The notes below the pieces were generated by a model, which saw nothing but the letters and a program-made list of their open reading frames with translations, made no database searches and was not told the origin of the DNA. 64,000 nucleotides of DNA from Spirochaetaceae bacterium (GTDB lineage Bacteria; Spirochaetota; Spirochaetia; Treponematales; Treponemataceae), in contig JAGARN010000002.1 of NCBI GenBank assembly GCA_017622235.1, forward strand, positions 105,458 through 169,457, read 5' to 3'. Below are positions 28,401-36,059 of this stretch, piece by piece. Position 1 is the first letter of the stretch. Each line of letters begins with the position of its first letter. The translations under genes were made by a program, and so were the position numbers.

Positions 28401-29689
28401 TGGTCTGTACATTCACCAACACGGCGGATAATTTGTTCAGGGCTTTCGTTCATAAAAGCTGGCAAGCGGCAAGTAGAAACAGAGATTTCTGCACCTCGAA
28501 CGGCTTTCATTAAAGCTTGTTCAAAACTAGTGCCTATAGACATAACCTCGCCAGTGGCTTTCATTTGAGTGCCAAGGGTACGCTTTGCATAAACAAATTT
28601 ATCAAAGGGCCACTTAGGGAATTTAACTACAATGTAATCAACTGTAGGTTCAAAGCAAGCAGAAGTTGTTTTTGTTACAGCATTGGGTATTTCATCTAAA
28701 GTGTAGCCGATGGCAATTAAGGAAGCCACTTTTGCAATAGGATAACCTGTTGCTTTTGAAGCAAGAGCGGATGAACGAGAAACACGTGGGTTTACTTCAA
28801 TTACAGCATATTCAAAACTATCTGGTTTTAAAGCAAACTGGCAGTTACAACCACCTTCCACTTGTAAAGCAGAAACAATATTCAAAGCAGCATGACGTAA
28901 CATAGCGTATTCTTTGTTAGAAAGAGTTACTGCTGGAGCAACTACAATACTGTCTCCGGTATGAACACCTACAGGATCAAAATTTTCCATGGAGCAAACT
29001 GTTATTGCGTTTCCTTTACTGTCACGGATAACTTCAAATTCAATTTCTTTCCATCCAGAAATGCATTTTTCAACAAGAATTTGGTGTATGGGGGAGCGAT
29101 GCAATCCATTTGAGCCTATTTCATGCAACTCTTCTTCTGAGTTTGCAATTCCACCACCTGTTCCGCCAAGAGTAAAAGCAGGTCTAACAATTACCGGATA
29201 ACCTATTTCTTCTGCAAAAGATAATGCACTTTCCAAATCTGTTACAACTTTGGATGGGATACATGGTTCACCAATGGATTCCATGGTGTCTTTAAACATT
29301 TGTCGGTCTTCGGCTTTGTCTATGGTATCTGGTCTTGCCCCCAAAAGTTGGACACCATGTTCTTGCAAAAAACCTTCCTTCGCCAACTGCATTGAAAGGG
29401 TAAGACCTGTTTGACCGCCTAAGGTTGAAAGCAAACTATCAGGTTTTTCTTTTTCTATGATGCGTTTTATTGTTTCTGGAATAAGAGGTTCTATGTAAAT
29501 TGCATCAGCCATTGTGTGGTCTGTCATTAGGGTTGCAGGATTTGAGTTTACAAGAATAACTTCTAAACCCTGTTCTTTTAGTGCCTTACAAGCCTGTGTT
29601 CCAGCATAATCGAATTCTGCGGCTTGTCCGATTACAATAGGACCAGAACCTATGACCATAACCTTATGTATATTTGAATTCAGTGGCAT
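25403..29689 (-). CDS. carB: CarB-DapF fusion: carbamoyl-phosphate synthase large subunit + diaminopimelate epimerase domain
   Basis: 1428 residues from ATG 29689 (AAGGAG upstream, overlapping the carA stop). Residues 1 to about 1095 are complete CarB: two ATP-grasp synthetase halves (IEVNPRVSRSSALASKATG and IEVNPRSSRTIPYISKVTG), the oligomerisation region and the MGS-like allosteric domain (about 960-1080). Without a stop or frameshift the chain continues into a DapF domain (about 1099-1428). In it the epimerase signature reads NRDGSEGKMAGNAIR, so the first catalytic Cys (E. coli Cys73) is Ala1176; the second is kept (ETPACGTGACA). The usual GNPH is GSPH (Ser1311). CarB makes carbamoyl phosphate for pyrimidine and arginine synthesis. 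The epimerase is probably inactive or changed; an internal ATG at 26395 lacks a good ribosome site. Confidence 0.93.
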   Translation of the reverse strand: MPLNSNIHKVMVIGSGPIVIGQAAEFDYAGTQACKALKEQGLEVILVNSNPATLMTDHTMADAIYIEPLIPETIKRIIEKEKPDSLLSTLGGQTGLTLSMQLAKEGFLQEHGVQLLGARPDTIDKAEDRQMFKDTMESIGEPCIPSKVVTDLESALSFAEEIGYPVIVRPAFTLGGTGGGIANSEEELHEIGSNGLHRSPIHQILVEKCISGWKEIEFEVIRDSKGNAITVCSMENFDPVGVHTGDSIVVAPAVTLSNKEYAMLRHAALNIVSALQVEGGCNCQFALKPDSFEYAVIEVNPRVSRSSALASKATGYPIAKVASLIAIGYTLDEIPNAVTKTTSACFEPTVDYIVVKFPKWPFDKFVYAKRTLGTQMKATGEVMSIGTSFEQALMKAVRGAEISVSTCRLPAFMNESPEQIIRRVGECTDQRLFAIFEVLSRNLLSIERIYEITKIDPWFLSKLQNLVDAEKEMSLIKAKGESLSPEHYLKLKKLGYPDKVIQDMTGVQIPGAMGILADAEAASIARSAGRLAHIPASYKMVDTCAGEFNAETPYFYSTYDNENEAQQFLDSFAKKNNSSEKSSKGRILVLGSGPIRIGQGIEFDYASVQCVWALKRLGYEVAIVNNNPETVSTDFDTADRLYFEPLTPEDVMSIINTEKPLGVVVAFGGQTAIKLTKFLHNQGIRILGTSADSIDMAEDRERFDELLERLNIKRPKGFSVLTMEEAIDAAEKLSYPVLLRPSYVLGGQNMIIAFTEEDIREYMTIILSQNIENPVLIDKYLMGTELEVDAICDGKDILIPGIMEHIERTGIHSGDSIAVYPAWNLNDILTEKIINQSRELALALGTKGLVNIQYLIYDNEIYIIEVNPRSSRTIPYISKVTGVPMVELAVRAMLGENLTDMGYGTGLYRIPPYVAVKVPVFSFEKLIDVDTHLGPEMKSTGEVLGLARTLDEALYKGLIAAGYRMKKTGGVLFSVRKTDQFEIVDTARKFYDLGFSLYATEGTAKVINDFGMEVQIVNKIHENPTDNILTLLDTGNIDYVISTSAKGRIPTFDSVKLRRKSVERDIPCLTSIDTANAIANCLQSRYSPESLELVNINNMSETKTKLSYAKMQSTGNDFIVFNAMEQDIINPEGLSVRLCDRRKGIGADSIVLITKSEVADAGMRFFNRDGSEGKMAGNAIRCVAKYLYDNNINGIAERTSGDSSHTAAITIETASGVKNLLAYKQSGKVSSVRVDMDMPEFQPEALPTTLSVSDVSGTPEKISIIGGGNIPENCASKNNIASGKLPKEAIVNATVSVDGQNYTATVLSVGSPHCVVFSSFVDKIDIPTLGPLFENNPVFPKRVNTEFVRVAGRNSLKMRVWERGNGETPACGTGACAAAVAAVLNGFCPLDENITVKVKGGELIVRYTGDSVYLTGAAELVYTGEIEI

Positions 29690-29699
29690 AACTTTCTCC

Positions 29700-30974
29700 T
29701 TAAGCATTTTGCAGTTGTTTAACTGCATCAATCAAGTCAAAGAATGAATCAAAAATGGTTCGTGATTCTAGCGGAGCATGAGCTGATTCCGGTTGAAACT
29801 GAACAGAAATTCCTGGAAAATCCTTATAATTTATTCCTTCACAAGTATTATCGTGGCAGTTATAAAAAGCTGGTTCTGCACCCTCTGGTAATGTATCTGC
29901 AACAACAGTGTAACCTGTGTTTTGGCTTGTTATATAAACTTTGCCAGTTGCAACTTCTCGCACTGGTTGACTTGAGCCTCGATGACCATATAGAAGTTTT
30001 TCTGTTTTGGCACCAGCTGCCAAGGCTAAAAGCAAATGTCCTAGACCAACTGCAAAAATTGGAATACCTGATTCAATTAAGTTGCGTATCTCTTCTATGG
30101 CTGCTACATTTTCGGTGGGATTGCCTGGACCATCAGAAATAACCACACCATCTGGATCAGAAGCAACTATTTCGTCGCAAGTGGAACTAGCAGACAAGGT
30201 TTCAACTTCAAAGCCTCGTTTAACAAGTTCACGCCAAAGATTTGCCTTTGAACCAAAATCCCAAAGAACAAGTTTTTTCCCTAAACCACGCCAAGATGCT
30301 TGCTCAAATGTTGTGGCTAATTTACCTTCTGAAGTTACAGGAACAGCTTTGTAGCTTAAAGCTTCTTGGAAAACCTGAAGAGGCGATGTTGCAACAAAAT
30401 CTGCACTCTTTGATGTGGCAAGACTTGGATTATCTAATTTATAGGCTGCAAGCTCTTCAATTAAACGAATTTTTCCTGCATGGGCTACAAAACCTGGATT
30501 TTTTGTTAAAGTATATAACACAGGAGCAAGCTCTTCAGTCGCTTGAGCATCTTTCTCTTTATCGCCACAAAAAGTAATGAGTCGAGCATTCATGGTTCCT
30601 TGTTGGCGAATAATCTTCGTCAAGGCTCTGGTGTCTACATCGTAGATACCAATTATTCCCTGTTCTTTTAGCAACTGATTAATGTTTCCTTGGCAACGGA
30701 AATTGGAGGGTTTAGTACACCATTCACGAACGATGTATCCTGCTGGATGTAATTTGCAACTTTCAAAATCTTGAGGAATAACACCATAATTTCCGATTAG
30801 CGGAAATGTTTGCAAAACAATTTGTCCGTGATAGCTTGGATCGGTTAGAGTTTCAAGATAACCCGTCATACTAGTCGTAAAAACAACTTCTCCGGTGACG
30901 CAACCTGTAGCACCGAAACTTTTTCCTTCAAAAACTTGCCCATTGGCAAGGACGATATATGCTTTAGTATCCAT
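29700..30974 (-). CDS. carA: carbamoyl-phosphate synthase small subunit, glutaminase site degenerate
   Basis: 424 residues, longer than the usual 360-380 because of extra sequence between the N-terminal CarA domain and the class I glutamine amidotransferase domain. Overall similarity to CarA is clear (GEVVFTTSMTGYLETLTDPS, DGVVISDGPGNP). The amidotransferase active site is broken: the nucleophile motif that is GICLGHQ in E. coli reads AVGLGHL, so Cys is Gly310 and the glutamine-binding Gln is Leu314; the GHPE motif reads FQPE, so His is Gln394. Glu of the triad remains. The spacing between the two positions (84) equals that in E. coli, so the alignment is firm. The subunit cannot hydrolyse glutamine by the known mechanism; the complex probably uses ammonia. 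Confidence 0.92.
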   Translation of the reverse strand: MDTKAYIVLANGQVFEGKSFGATGCVTGEVVFTTSMTGYLETLTDPSYHGQIVLQTFPLIGNYGVIPQDFESCKLHPAGYIVREWCTKPSNFRCQGNINQLLKEQGIIGIYDVDTRALTKIIRQQGTMNARLITFCGDKEKDAQATEELAPVLYTLTKNPGFVAHAGKIRLIEELAAYKLDNPSLATSKSADFVATSPLQVFQEALSYKAVPVTSEGKLATTFEQASWRGLGKKLVLWDFGSKANLWRELVKRGFEVETLSASSTCDEIVASDPDGVVISDGPGNPTENVAAIEEIRNLIESGIPIFAVGLGHLLLALAAGAKTEKLLYGHRGSSQPVREVATGKVYITSQNTGYTVVADTLPEGAEPAFYNCHDNTCEGINYKDFPGISVQFQPESAHAPLESRTIFDSFFDLIDAVKQLQNA

Positions 30975-31061
30975 ACTAAAGTTGCATTATACAGTTTTTT
31001 TGAAAAAAAATTAAGTAGTTTTGCGTAAGGATTTAAATATTTATTTAATTTTTTCTGTAGT

Positions 31062-31099
31062 AAAAAACCCCCAGAAACGAATTCTATTCGCTCCAGAGG
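31062..31099 (-). terminator. terminator of the outer-membrane protein gene
   Basis: A long imperfect hairpin (31068-31099, several G-U pairs and one bulge) followed by TTTTTT on the minus strand, 25 bases after the stop of the gene at 31125. Confidence 0.75.
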
Positions 31100-31124
31100 T
31101 TTTTGAATTAGAAGAAATTATATG

Positions 31125-32183
31125 TTAAAACCAGTATTTAAAGTGTACAGGAATACTGAATCCTGTTGCTGCACCGACTACAGGATAATCAGCCATAACA
31201 ATTTCCGCTCCAACACCAATTTCGGCGGATTCCATGTTGAATAAAACCTTTGGATTAACAGAAAATGCTTTATATGAATCACTATAGTTTTTGCTATCGG
31301 CAACATTCATTTTAACACCTACCTGAGCGGTCATTGCAGGGAAAGGAGTAAAGCTTGCCAACAGACCTGCATATAATGGATTGCTGCTATTTACTCCATC
31401 AAGACCAAGTTCAAAGTCTGCTGCCATATCGAACATTCCAAAATCGAAACTCATACTTCCATCAAAGTAATGATCTGCAGGAATAAGACCTGTTACGCCA
31501 GTTCCATTGTAGGTATAACCCAATAACCAAGAGAATACAGAATCAACTCCGCCGGTAACATAGGCACCGATAGAAAAACTATCCTTAAAATCACCGTACA
31601 TCGTTGTTCCAACATTTATTCCAAAGTCAGATTCATAGTAGATTGCACCGTTTACTTCTAAACCATTTACATCACTGAACATAAAATCTTGGAAAGGAAT
31701 GTTTCCGGCGATTGTAAGACCGATGAGAGGTTTTAACCAAGAAAAGGTATATGTTACACCTGTGTTACCATAGCGAGCATCTGGTAATACATCGTCATAG
31801 GCATACATATATGCACCAGGAATTGTTCTGTCATAGTCAGTACCAATTACTAACTCTGAGTTGCCTGGAGCAGCAAATCCTGCATTGATGTGAGTTATTT
31901 CGTCTAAAACACCAAAGTTTACAGAATCCCATTCATCGATGGAATATACTGCAAGCCCAATACGACCATCAACCCAAAAGTTTTCAAAAATGAGGGTTGT
32001 TCCTGTGTCGCTATATAAGCCACCAAAAACAACATCAGAGCCTTCAACAGGAGCTTTGGTTAATACATCAGAACCAACTTTTGTGTAGACCTCGTTAGTC
32101 TGTGAAAAAGCAAAACCACTGATAAGAAGAATCATTAATCCCAGAATCAGTTTCTTTGGTTTTAAAAATCCAGAAAATTTCAT
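31125..32183 (-). CDS. outer-membrane beta-barrel protein, unknown function
   Basis: 352 residues. The signal peptide ends AFSQT (about residue 28). The mature protein is rich in glycine and aromatic residues with alternating strands, and ends in Phe (HFKYWF), the usual C-terminal residue of bacterial outer-membrane barrels. The family is not recognised by eye; it resembles porin-like surface proteins described in treponemes. It has a ribosome site AGGAG and its own terminator, so it is monocistronic. Confidence 0.72.
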   Translation of the reverse strand: MKFSGFLKPKKLILGLMILLISGFAFSQTNEVYTKVGSDVLTKAPVEGSDVVFGGLYSDTGTTLIFENFWVDGRIGLAVYSIDEWDSVNFGVLDEITHINAGFAAPGNSELVIGTDYDRTIPGAYMYAYDDVLPDARYGNTGVTYTFSWLKPLIGLTIAGNIPFQDFMFSDVNGLEVNGAIYYESDFGINVGTTMYGDFKDSFSIGAYVTGGVDSVFSWLLGYTYNGTGVTGLIPADHYFDGSMSFDFGMFDMAADFELGLDGVNSSNPLYAGLLASFTPFPAMTAQVGVKMNVADSKNYSDSYKAFSVNPKVLFNMESAEIGVGAEIVMADYPVVGAATGFSIPVHFKYWF

Positions 32184-32353
32184 CTTAATCTCCTAAAAAT
32201 TTTTTTTACCCGAAAGGCAGAACCTTTTAAACAGGGTTCATTTAAAATGTTAAGAGATTTTTTTTGTGATTGCACGGAAATTAAAGGTTTTTTATAAAAA
32301 AAATAGAATTTTAAATTATTTTTTAAGTGATGTTTTATACTACAAAAACCAAG

Positions 32354-33508
32354 CTACAAAATCAAATAAACAAAAATCCCAAGAATTAACAAAAGAATTA
32401 CGTTCCATAGTGTAAAGATTTTAAAATACCCACCTTTTTTTGGAGCAAAATCTGGGTTTTCTGATTCAAAGTTTTTGTACAATTTGTAAGAAATAACGCT
32501 TGCAAGAGAAGCAATTAGAGTTCCAAGCCCTGCCACATTTACGGCTGCCAAAAGTTCTTTTCCGTTGCTTGTAAAATTGGAAAGCAAAAGAGCTGCCGGC
32601 ACGTTGCTTATAACTTGGCTAGAAACCAAACCAGAAAGATAAGTTGAAAGAGGATTTTCCAATAGTTTTGAAAGAATACTTGAAAGATTTTCCATAGAAG
32701 CAATGGAGCCTGTAAAAAGAAAAAATCCAACAAAGGTAAACAACAAACTATAATCAACTTTCAAAAATGTTTTAGGGGAAGCTACAAGACCCAAAAGTAA
32801 AACAATCCACAACAAAGTTTTGTAATCTAAAATTCTAAAAACCGATAAAAGGCACAATATCAACAAAAGGGAAAAAACAATTATTTTTAGAACTGGCTTT
32901 TTTTCTTCCGTTGGAAAATAACTAGAAAAAATTGGTATTGGCTTTCTTGTAAAAAACCAAGCCAAAAATCCACATAAAAAAAGTGATGGAAGACCGATTT
33001 TTATTGTTGTTGCAAAAAAATCCCAAGTTTCCATCTGATAAAAGTTGAACAAGTACAAATTCTGTGGATTTCCCATTGGTGTAACGCAAGAGCCAAGATT
33101 TGCTGCCAAGGTTTCTAGTACAATAAGTTTTGCTGCAAGACTTTTATCTTGGTTTTGAAGATTTACCTTTTTGCAAATAATCAAAGAAATTGGCACAAAA
33201 GTTAAAAGGGCAACATCGTTTGTTACTGCCATAGAAACAAAAAAAACTAAGAAAATTAGTACAAAAAACATTTGCCGAGTATTTTTACACAAGGCAAGCA
33301 TTTTTCCTGCCAATTTATCTAGTAAATTGATAGAGGAAAAGCCTTGGATTACATACATTAGGCAAAAAAGTAATCCTAAAACCCTAAAATCAATAGAATC
33401 TTTTATTGTGACAAAATCTGGTCTGCAAACTAAAATTCCAACCAATCCTAAAACCAGGGCGATACATAAAACAATTTCTTTTTTTATAAACTGAAGAATC
33501 TTTTGCAT
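32354..33508 (-). CDS. SLC13/ArsB-type anion transporter
   Basis: 384 residues from ATG 33508, 4 bases after the preceding stop; an earlier in-frame start at 33550 lies inside the upstream gene. About ten hydrophobic segments. The motifs VTNDVALLTFVP and LGSCVTPMGNPQNLYLF near the first half, and VISNVPAALLLSNF in the second, are the paired Asn/Pro substrate loops of the ArsB/NhaD/SLC13 ion-transporter superfamily. Substrate (dicarboxylate, arsenite or sodium) cannot be decided. It overlaps no gene but is probably co-transcribed with the ArsC-like gene. Confidence 0.8.
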   Translation of the reverse strand: MQKILQFIKKEIVLCIALVLGLVGILVCRPDFVTIKDSIDFRVLGLLFCLMYVIQGFSSINLLDKLAGKMLALCKNTRQMFFVLIFLVFFVSMAVTNDVALLTFVPISLIICKKVNLQNQDKSLAAKLIVLETLAANLGSCVTPMGNPQNLYLFNFYQMETWDFFATTIKIGLPSLFLCGFLAWFFTRKPIPIFSSYFPTEEKKPVLKIIVFSLLLILCLLSVFRILDYKTLLWIVLLLGLVASPKTFLKVDYSLLFTFVGFFLFTGSIASMENLSSILSKLLENPLSTYLSGLVSSQVISNVPAALLLSNFTSNGKELLAAVNVAGLGTLIASLASVISYKLYKNFESENPDFAPKKGGYFKIFTLWNVILLLILGIFVYLIL

Positions 33509-33512
33509 TTGC

Positions 33513-33872
33513 TTAAAACCATGTTTCCCAAATTTTGGGTTTAAGACCAACTGTTGCGTTAGTTTTGCCGTTTCTTACAACAGGTTGCATAATAAGGTTT
33601 TGGTTTTCAAAAAGTTTTTCTTCAATATCAGATTCATCAAGATAAGCAATAGAAGCATAATCTTTTGATTTTGTATCTATCATTTGATTTATAGCTTCTT
33701 GGCGACTTCCAGCAGTTTTTGCAATAGATTGAACCACAGAGTCAAATTCTCCACGGCTCATATTCTTTTCCTTCAAGTCTATGAACTGAAACGGAATACG
33801 GCGTTCCTTAAACCACATTTGTGCCTTTTTGCAATCAAAGTTTTTGTTTGTTCCAAATATTTGTATAGCCAT
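33513..33872 (-). CDS. ArsC/Spx-family thioredoxin-fold protein
   Basis: 119 residues from ATG 33872, with GGGAAAGGG upstream. The family is ArsC/Spx/YffB-like: IQIFGTNKNFDCKKAQMWF at the start, RRIPFQFIDLKEKNM, and PVVRNGKTNATVGLKPKIW near the end. There is one Cys in the N-terminal loop and no CXXC pair of Spx. Some members reduce arsenate and many have unknown roles. The downstream transporter is of the superfamily that includes ArsB, but no arsR regulator is visible, so an arsenic function is only possible. Confidence 0.78.
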   Translation of the reverse strand: MAIQIFGTNKNFDCKKAQMWFKERRIPFQFIDLKEKNMSRGEFDSVVQSIAKTAGSRQEAINQMIDTKSKDYASIAYLDESDIEEKLFENQNLIMQPVVRNGKTNATVGLKPKIWETWF

Positions 33873-33973
33873 GATTTTTCCCTTTCCCAAATTGAAAAAA
33901 CTTTATCATAAAAACAAAAAGAGAGCAATTTATACAGGTGGCTACGAGTGTTTCTCTTAAGTCCTTGCCTAAA

Positions 33974-34007
33974 TAAAAAAAGCTGCCTCAAAAAAATTAA
34001 GGCAGCT
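33974..34007 (-). terminator. terminator of the sugar-binding lipoprotein gene
   Basis: AGCTGCCT (33981-33988) pairs with AGGCAGCT (34000-34007), and TTTTTTT follows on the minus strand. It lies 20 bases after the stop of the gene at 34028. Confidence 0.88.
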
Positions 34008-34027
34008 AATTGTAATTTTATTTTACA

Positions 34028-35548
34028 CTACATTGCTTCATAAGCAGTTTGTACGTCTTGGGCAACTTCTGTTGCTGTTTTACCATTTTGCACCATACCT
34101 TTTACAGCAGTAAACAAAACACCGTTTATTTCATCTGGAAGATATGAGTCTACAACGTCAACGTTTTTGTATTTTTCTAGAATAAACATTTTTTGTGCCA
34201 CAAGTGTACCAAATTCATCTACTGATTTATTGTACAAAGATTGAACAATAGGTCCTGTAAGAGAACCATTATCTAAATTATTTATGATGAATTCCTCTCT
34301 GTTAGCAAATTCGATAAATTTAATGGCAGCATCTTTTATTGAATCATCTGTAACAGCAGCACTTGTTATACCATAACCATTAGCGGCTGCTGCAGAAACA
34401 CAGAATCTCATATTGTTTTTTTCACCATGGACGGGTAAAAAGGGAAGTAACTTAAAGTTTACTTTTGGACCACCTTTTTTATCTCCTCTGCCGTCTGCAT
34501 CTAAGTCTTTGTAAAATCTTAGCACATCAATATCCCATTGTCCACCAAGGAACATAAGACACTTGCCTTGGATAAAATCATCTTCTTGGTTGTTACCATT
34601 CAAAATTTCAAAAATATTTTCAGCAAAAATGTCATCGTCAAAGTATTTTTTTACAGCTTCTAAAGCAGCAACAAAACCTGCATCTGTAAATTTTGCGTTA
34701 CCTTTTGCAACTTTTTGAACCCAATTAGCATCTCCCGTAGTTCTTGCAATGATTGGTGAAAAAACACTTGTTCCCCACAACCAATCTGTTCCGCCATAGG
34801 TAGAAAGGCAGTCAATATTGTTTTGCTTGCAAAGTTTTGCAAGAGCAACTAAATCTTCATAGGTTTCTGGTACTTTGCCACCAATTTGTTCTAGCAAATC
34901 CATGTTAATTGCAACAACTGATGAAAGATTATCTGCAGTTTCAGGTATGAAATAAATCTCTCCGTTATTTCCTCTTGGGAAACTTCCGATGTGATACGTT
35001 CCTTTTGAAAGGTCGTGTCTAATGTCTGTCTGCCATTTCTTCCAGTTTTCTCCATGGCGTTTAGTAAGTCCCATAAAAGCAACATGAGGTACTTTTTCTA
35101 CAGAAGTAAAACTTTCTACTACATCATGATAGTTACCGTCTATATCACTATAACTTCCTGCACTTACTCCATCAGCAAAAGTATGTTCTATTTCGATATT
35201 GTCATATTCAGTTTTAAATTTTTCAAGAATATAGTCAAGATTTCCACCCCAAGTTAGAACTTTCAACGTAACAGGTTCTGTGCTTGTTGTTTCCTCCTCT
35301 CCTGCACGAATAACTGAAGGATTTGCACTTCTACCGTACAGAGATTCATAAGCAGCGTCTTTATATGCAAGGCTTTCCTTTACTTGCGAATACATACTGT
35401 CTGCACTTAAAGCAACCAAATCGCCAAGGGAAAGAACTTCTTCTGTGGCATTTGGTGGTGGGTCTGCCTCTTGTTTGCAGGCAAATATTCCCAAAACAAC
35501 ACTTATCACAAGAAATATTGTGATACTCCATTTGATTTTGTTGTTCAT
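34028..35548 (-). CDS. family 1 extracellular solute-binding lipoprotein
   Basis: 506 residues from ATG 35548, preceded by TTGGAGGATTTT. The signal peptide ends in a lipobox (LGIFACKQ). The mature part has the periplasmic-binding fold of family 1 (sugar) ABC transporters: LKVLTWGGNLDYILEKF near the start of the domain, then PETYEDLVALAKLCKQNNID and GGTDWLWGTSVFSPI. No permease or ATPase is adjacent, so it works with distant genes. It is divergent from an XRE regulator, with a 14-bp palindrome between them. The substrate is probably a sugar or oligosaccharide. Confidence 0.85.
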   Translation of the reverse strand: MNNKIKWSITIFLVISVVLGIFACKQEADPPPNATEEVLSLGDLVALSADSMYSQVKESLAYKDAAYESLYGRSANPSVIRAGEEETTSTEPVTLKVLTWGGNLDYILEKFKTEYDNIEIEHTFADGVSAGSYSDIDGNYHDVVESFTSVEKVPHVAFMGLTKRHGENWKKWQTDIRHDLSKGTYHIGSFPRGNNGEIYFIPETADNLSSVVAINMDLLEQIGGKVPETYEDLVALAKLCKQNNIDCLSTYGGTDWLWGTSVFSPIIARTTGDANWVQKVAKGNAKFTDAGFVAALEAVKKYFDDDIFAENIFEILNGNNQEDDFIQGKCLMFLGGQWDIDVLRFYKDLDADGRGDKKGGPKVNFKLLPFLPVHGEKNNMRFCVSAAAANGYGITSAAVTDDSIKDAAIKFIEFANREEFIINNLDNGSLTGPIVQSLYNKSVDEFGTLVAQKMFILEKYKNVDVVDSYLPDEINGVLFTAVKGMVQNGKTATEVAQDVQTAYEAM

Positions 35549-35579
35549 AAAATCCTCCAATCAAATTAAATACGCTATG

Positions 35580-35593
35580 CACTTAATTAAGTG
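35580..35593. promoter_or_regulatory. palindromic operator candidate between SBP and XRE genes
   Basis: CACTTAATTAAGTG is a perfect 14-bp palindrome located 32 bases upstream of the binding-protein start and 73 bases before the XRE start. A related CTTATTAAG occurs at about 35645-35653, close to the XRE gene. Both fit sites bound by the XRE protein; this is inferred from position and symmetry. Confidence 0.5.
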
Positions 35594-35665
35594 TGCGTAG
35601 GCAAACATTACACCATAATAAGTGTTTTTGCAAGAAAAAAAAGCCTTATTAAGTATAATATTTCT

Positions 35666-35980
35666 ATGAGTTTTGCAGAAAATCTAAAAGATTTGCTTGA
35701 TTCAAAAGATATTGAAATAAAAGAATTAGCTCATGGAACGGGAATAAGTAAAAATACAATAGACAATTATTTGTCTGGTCAAAAATCAATTCCAAATGCA
35801 GAAAATGCAGTAAAAATTGCAAAATATTTAGGAACATCTGTAGAATATTTAATAACAGGTAACGTAATGGAAAATAATTCAAATCTTGAGTTTTCCAAAT
35901 TAGTTAGAAATTTATATTCACTAAAAATGACAGACTTTGAATCAATAAAACATATCATAAACTCTCTTGCTGAAAAATAA
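35666..35980 (+). CDS. XRE-family transcriptional regulator
   Basis: 104 residues from ATG 35666. The N-terminal helix-turn-helix domain (KELAHGTGISKNTIDNYLSG) occupies about residues 5-68 and is followed by a short helical tail. There is no ribosome site before the ATG, but TATAAT sits at 35654-35659, so the message may be leaderless. The frame extends upstream to 35591, but this would cross the probable promoter. It is divergent from the sugar-binding lipoprotein gene and may control it. Confidence 0.82.
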   Translation: MSFAENLKDLLDSKDIEIKELAHGTGISKNTIDNYLSGQKSIPNAENAVKIAKYLGTSVEYLITGNVMENNSNLEFSKLVRNLYSLKMTDFESIKHIINSLAEK

Positions 35981-36005
35981 TTTTGTATTCCTTGCACATA
36001 AAAAA

Positions 36006-36035
36006 TTGACAGAAGGCCTTTTAACGTAGTATAGT
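36006..36035 (+). promoter_or_regulatory. sigma-70 promoter for STAS gene
   Basis: A perfect -35 TTGACA (36006-36011), 18-base spacer and -10 TATAGT (36030-36035), with a GGAG ribosome site at 36051-36054 before the ATG at 36060. Confidence 0.78.
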
Positions 36036-36059
36036 GTATCAAGGTGGATTGGAGTAAAT

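Noticed and set aside
29690..29731. Longer CarB starting inside carA
   Set aside because: The ribosome site AAGGAG and ATG 29689 give the normal CarB N-terminus.
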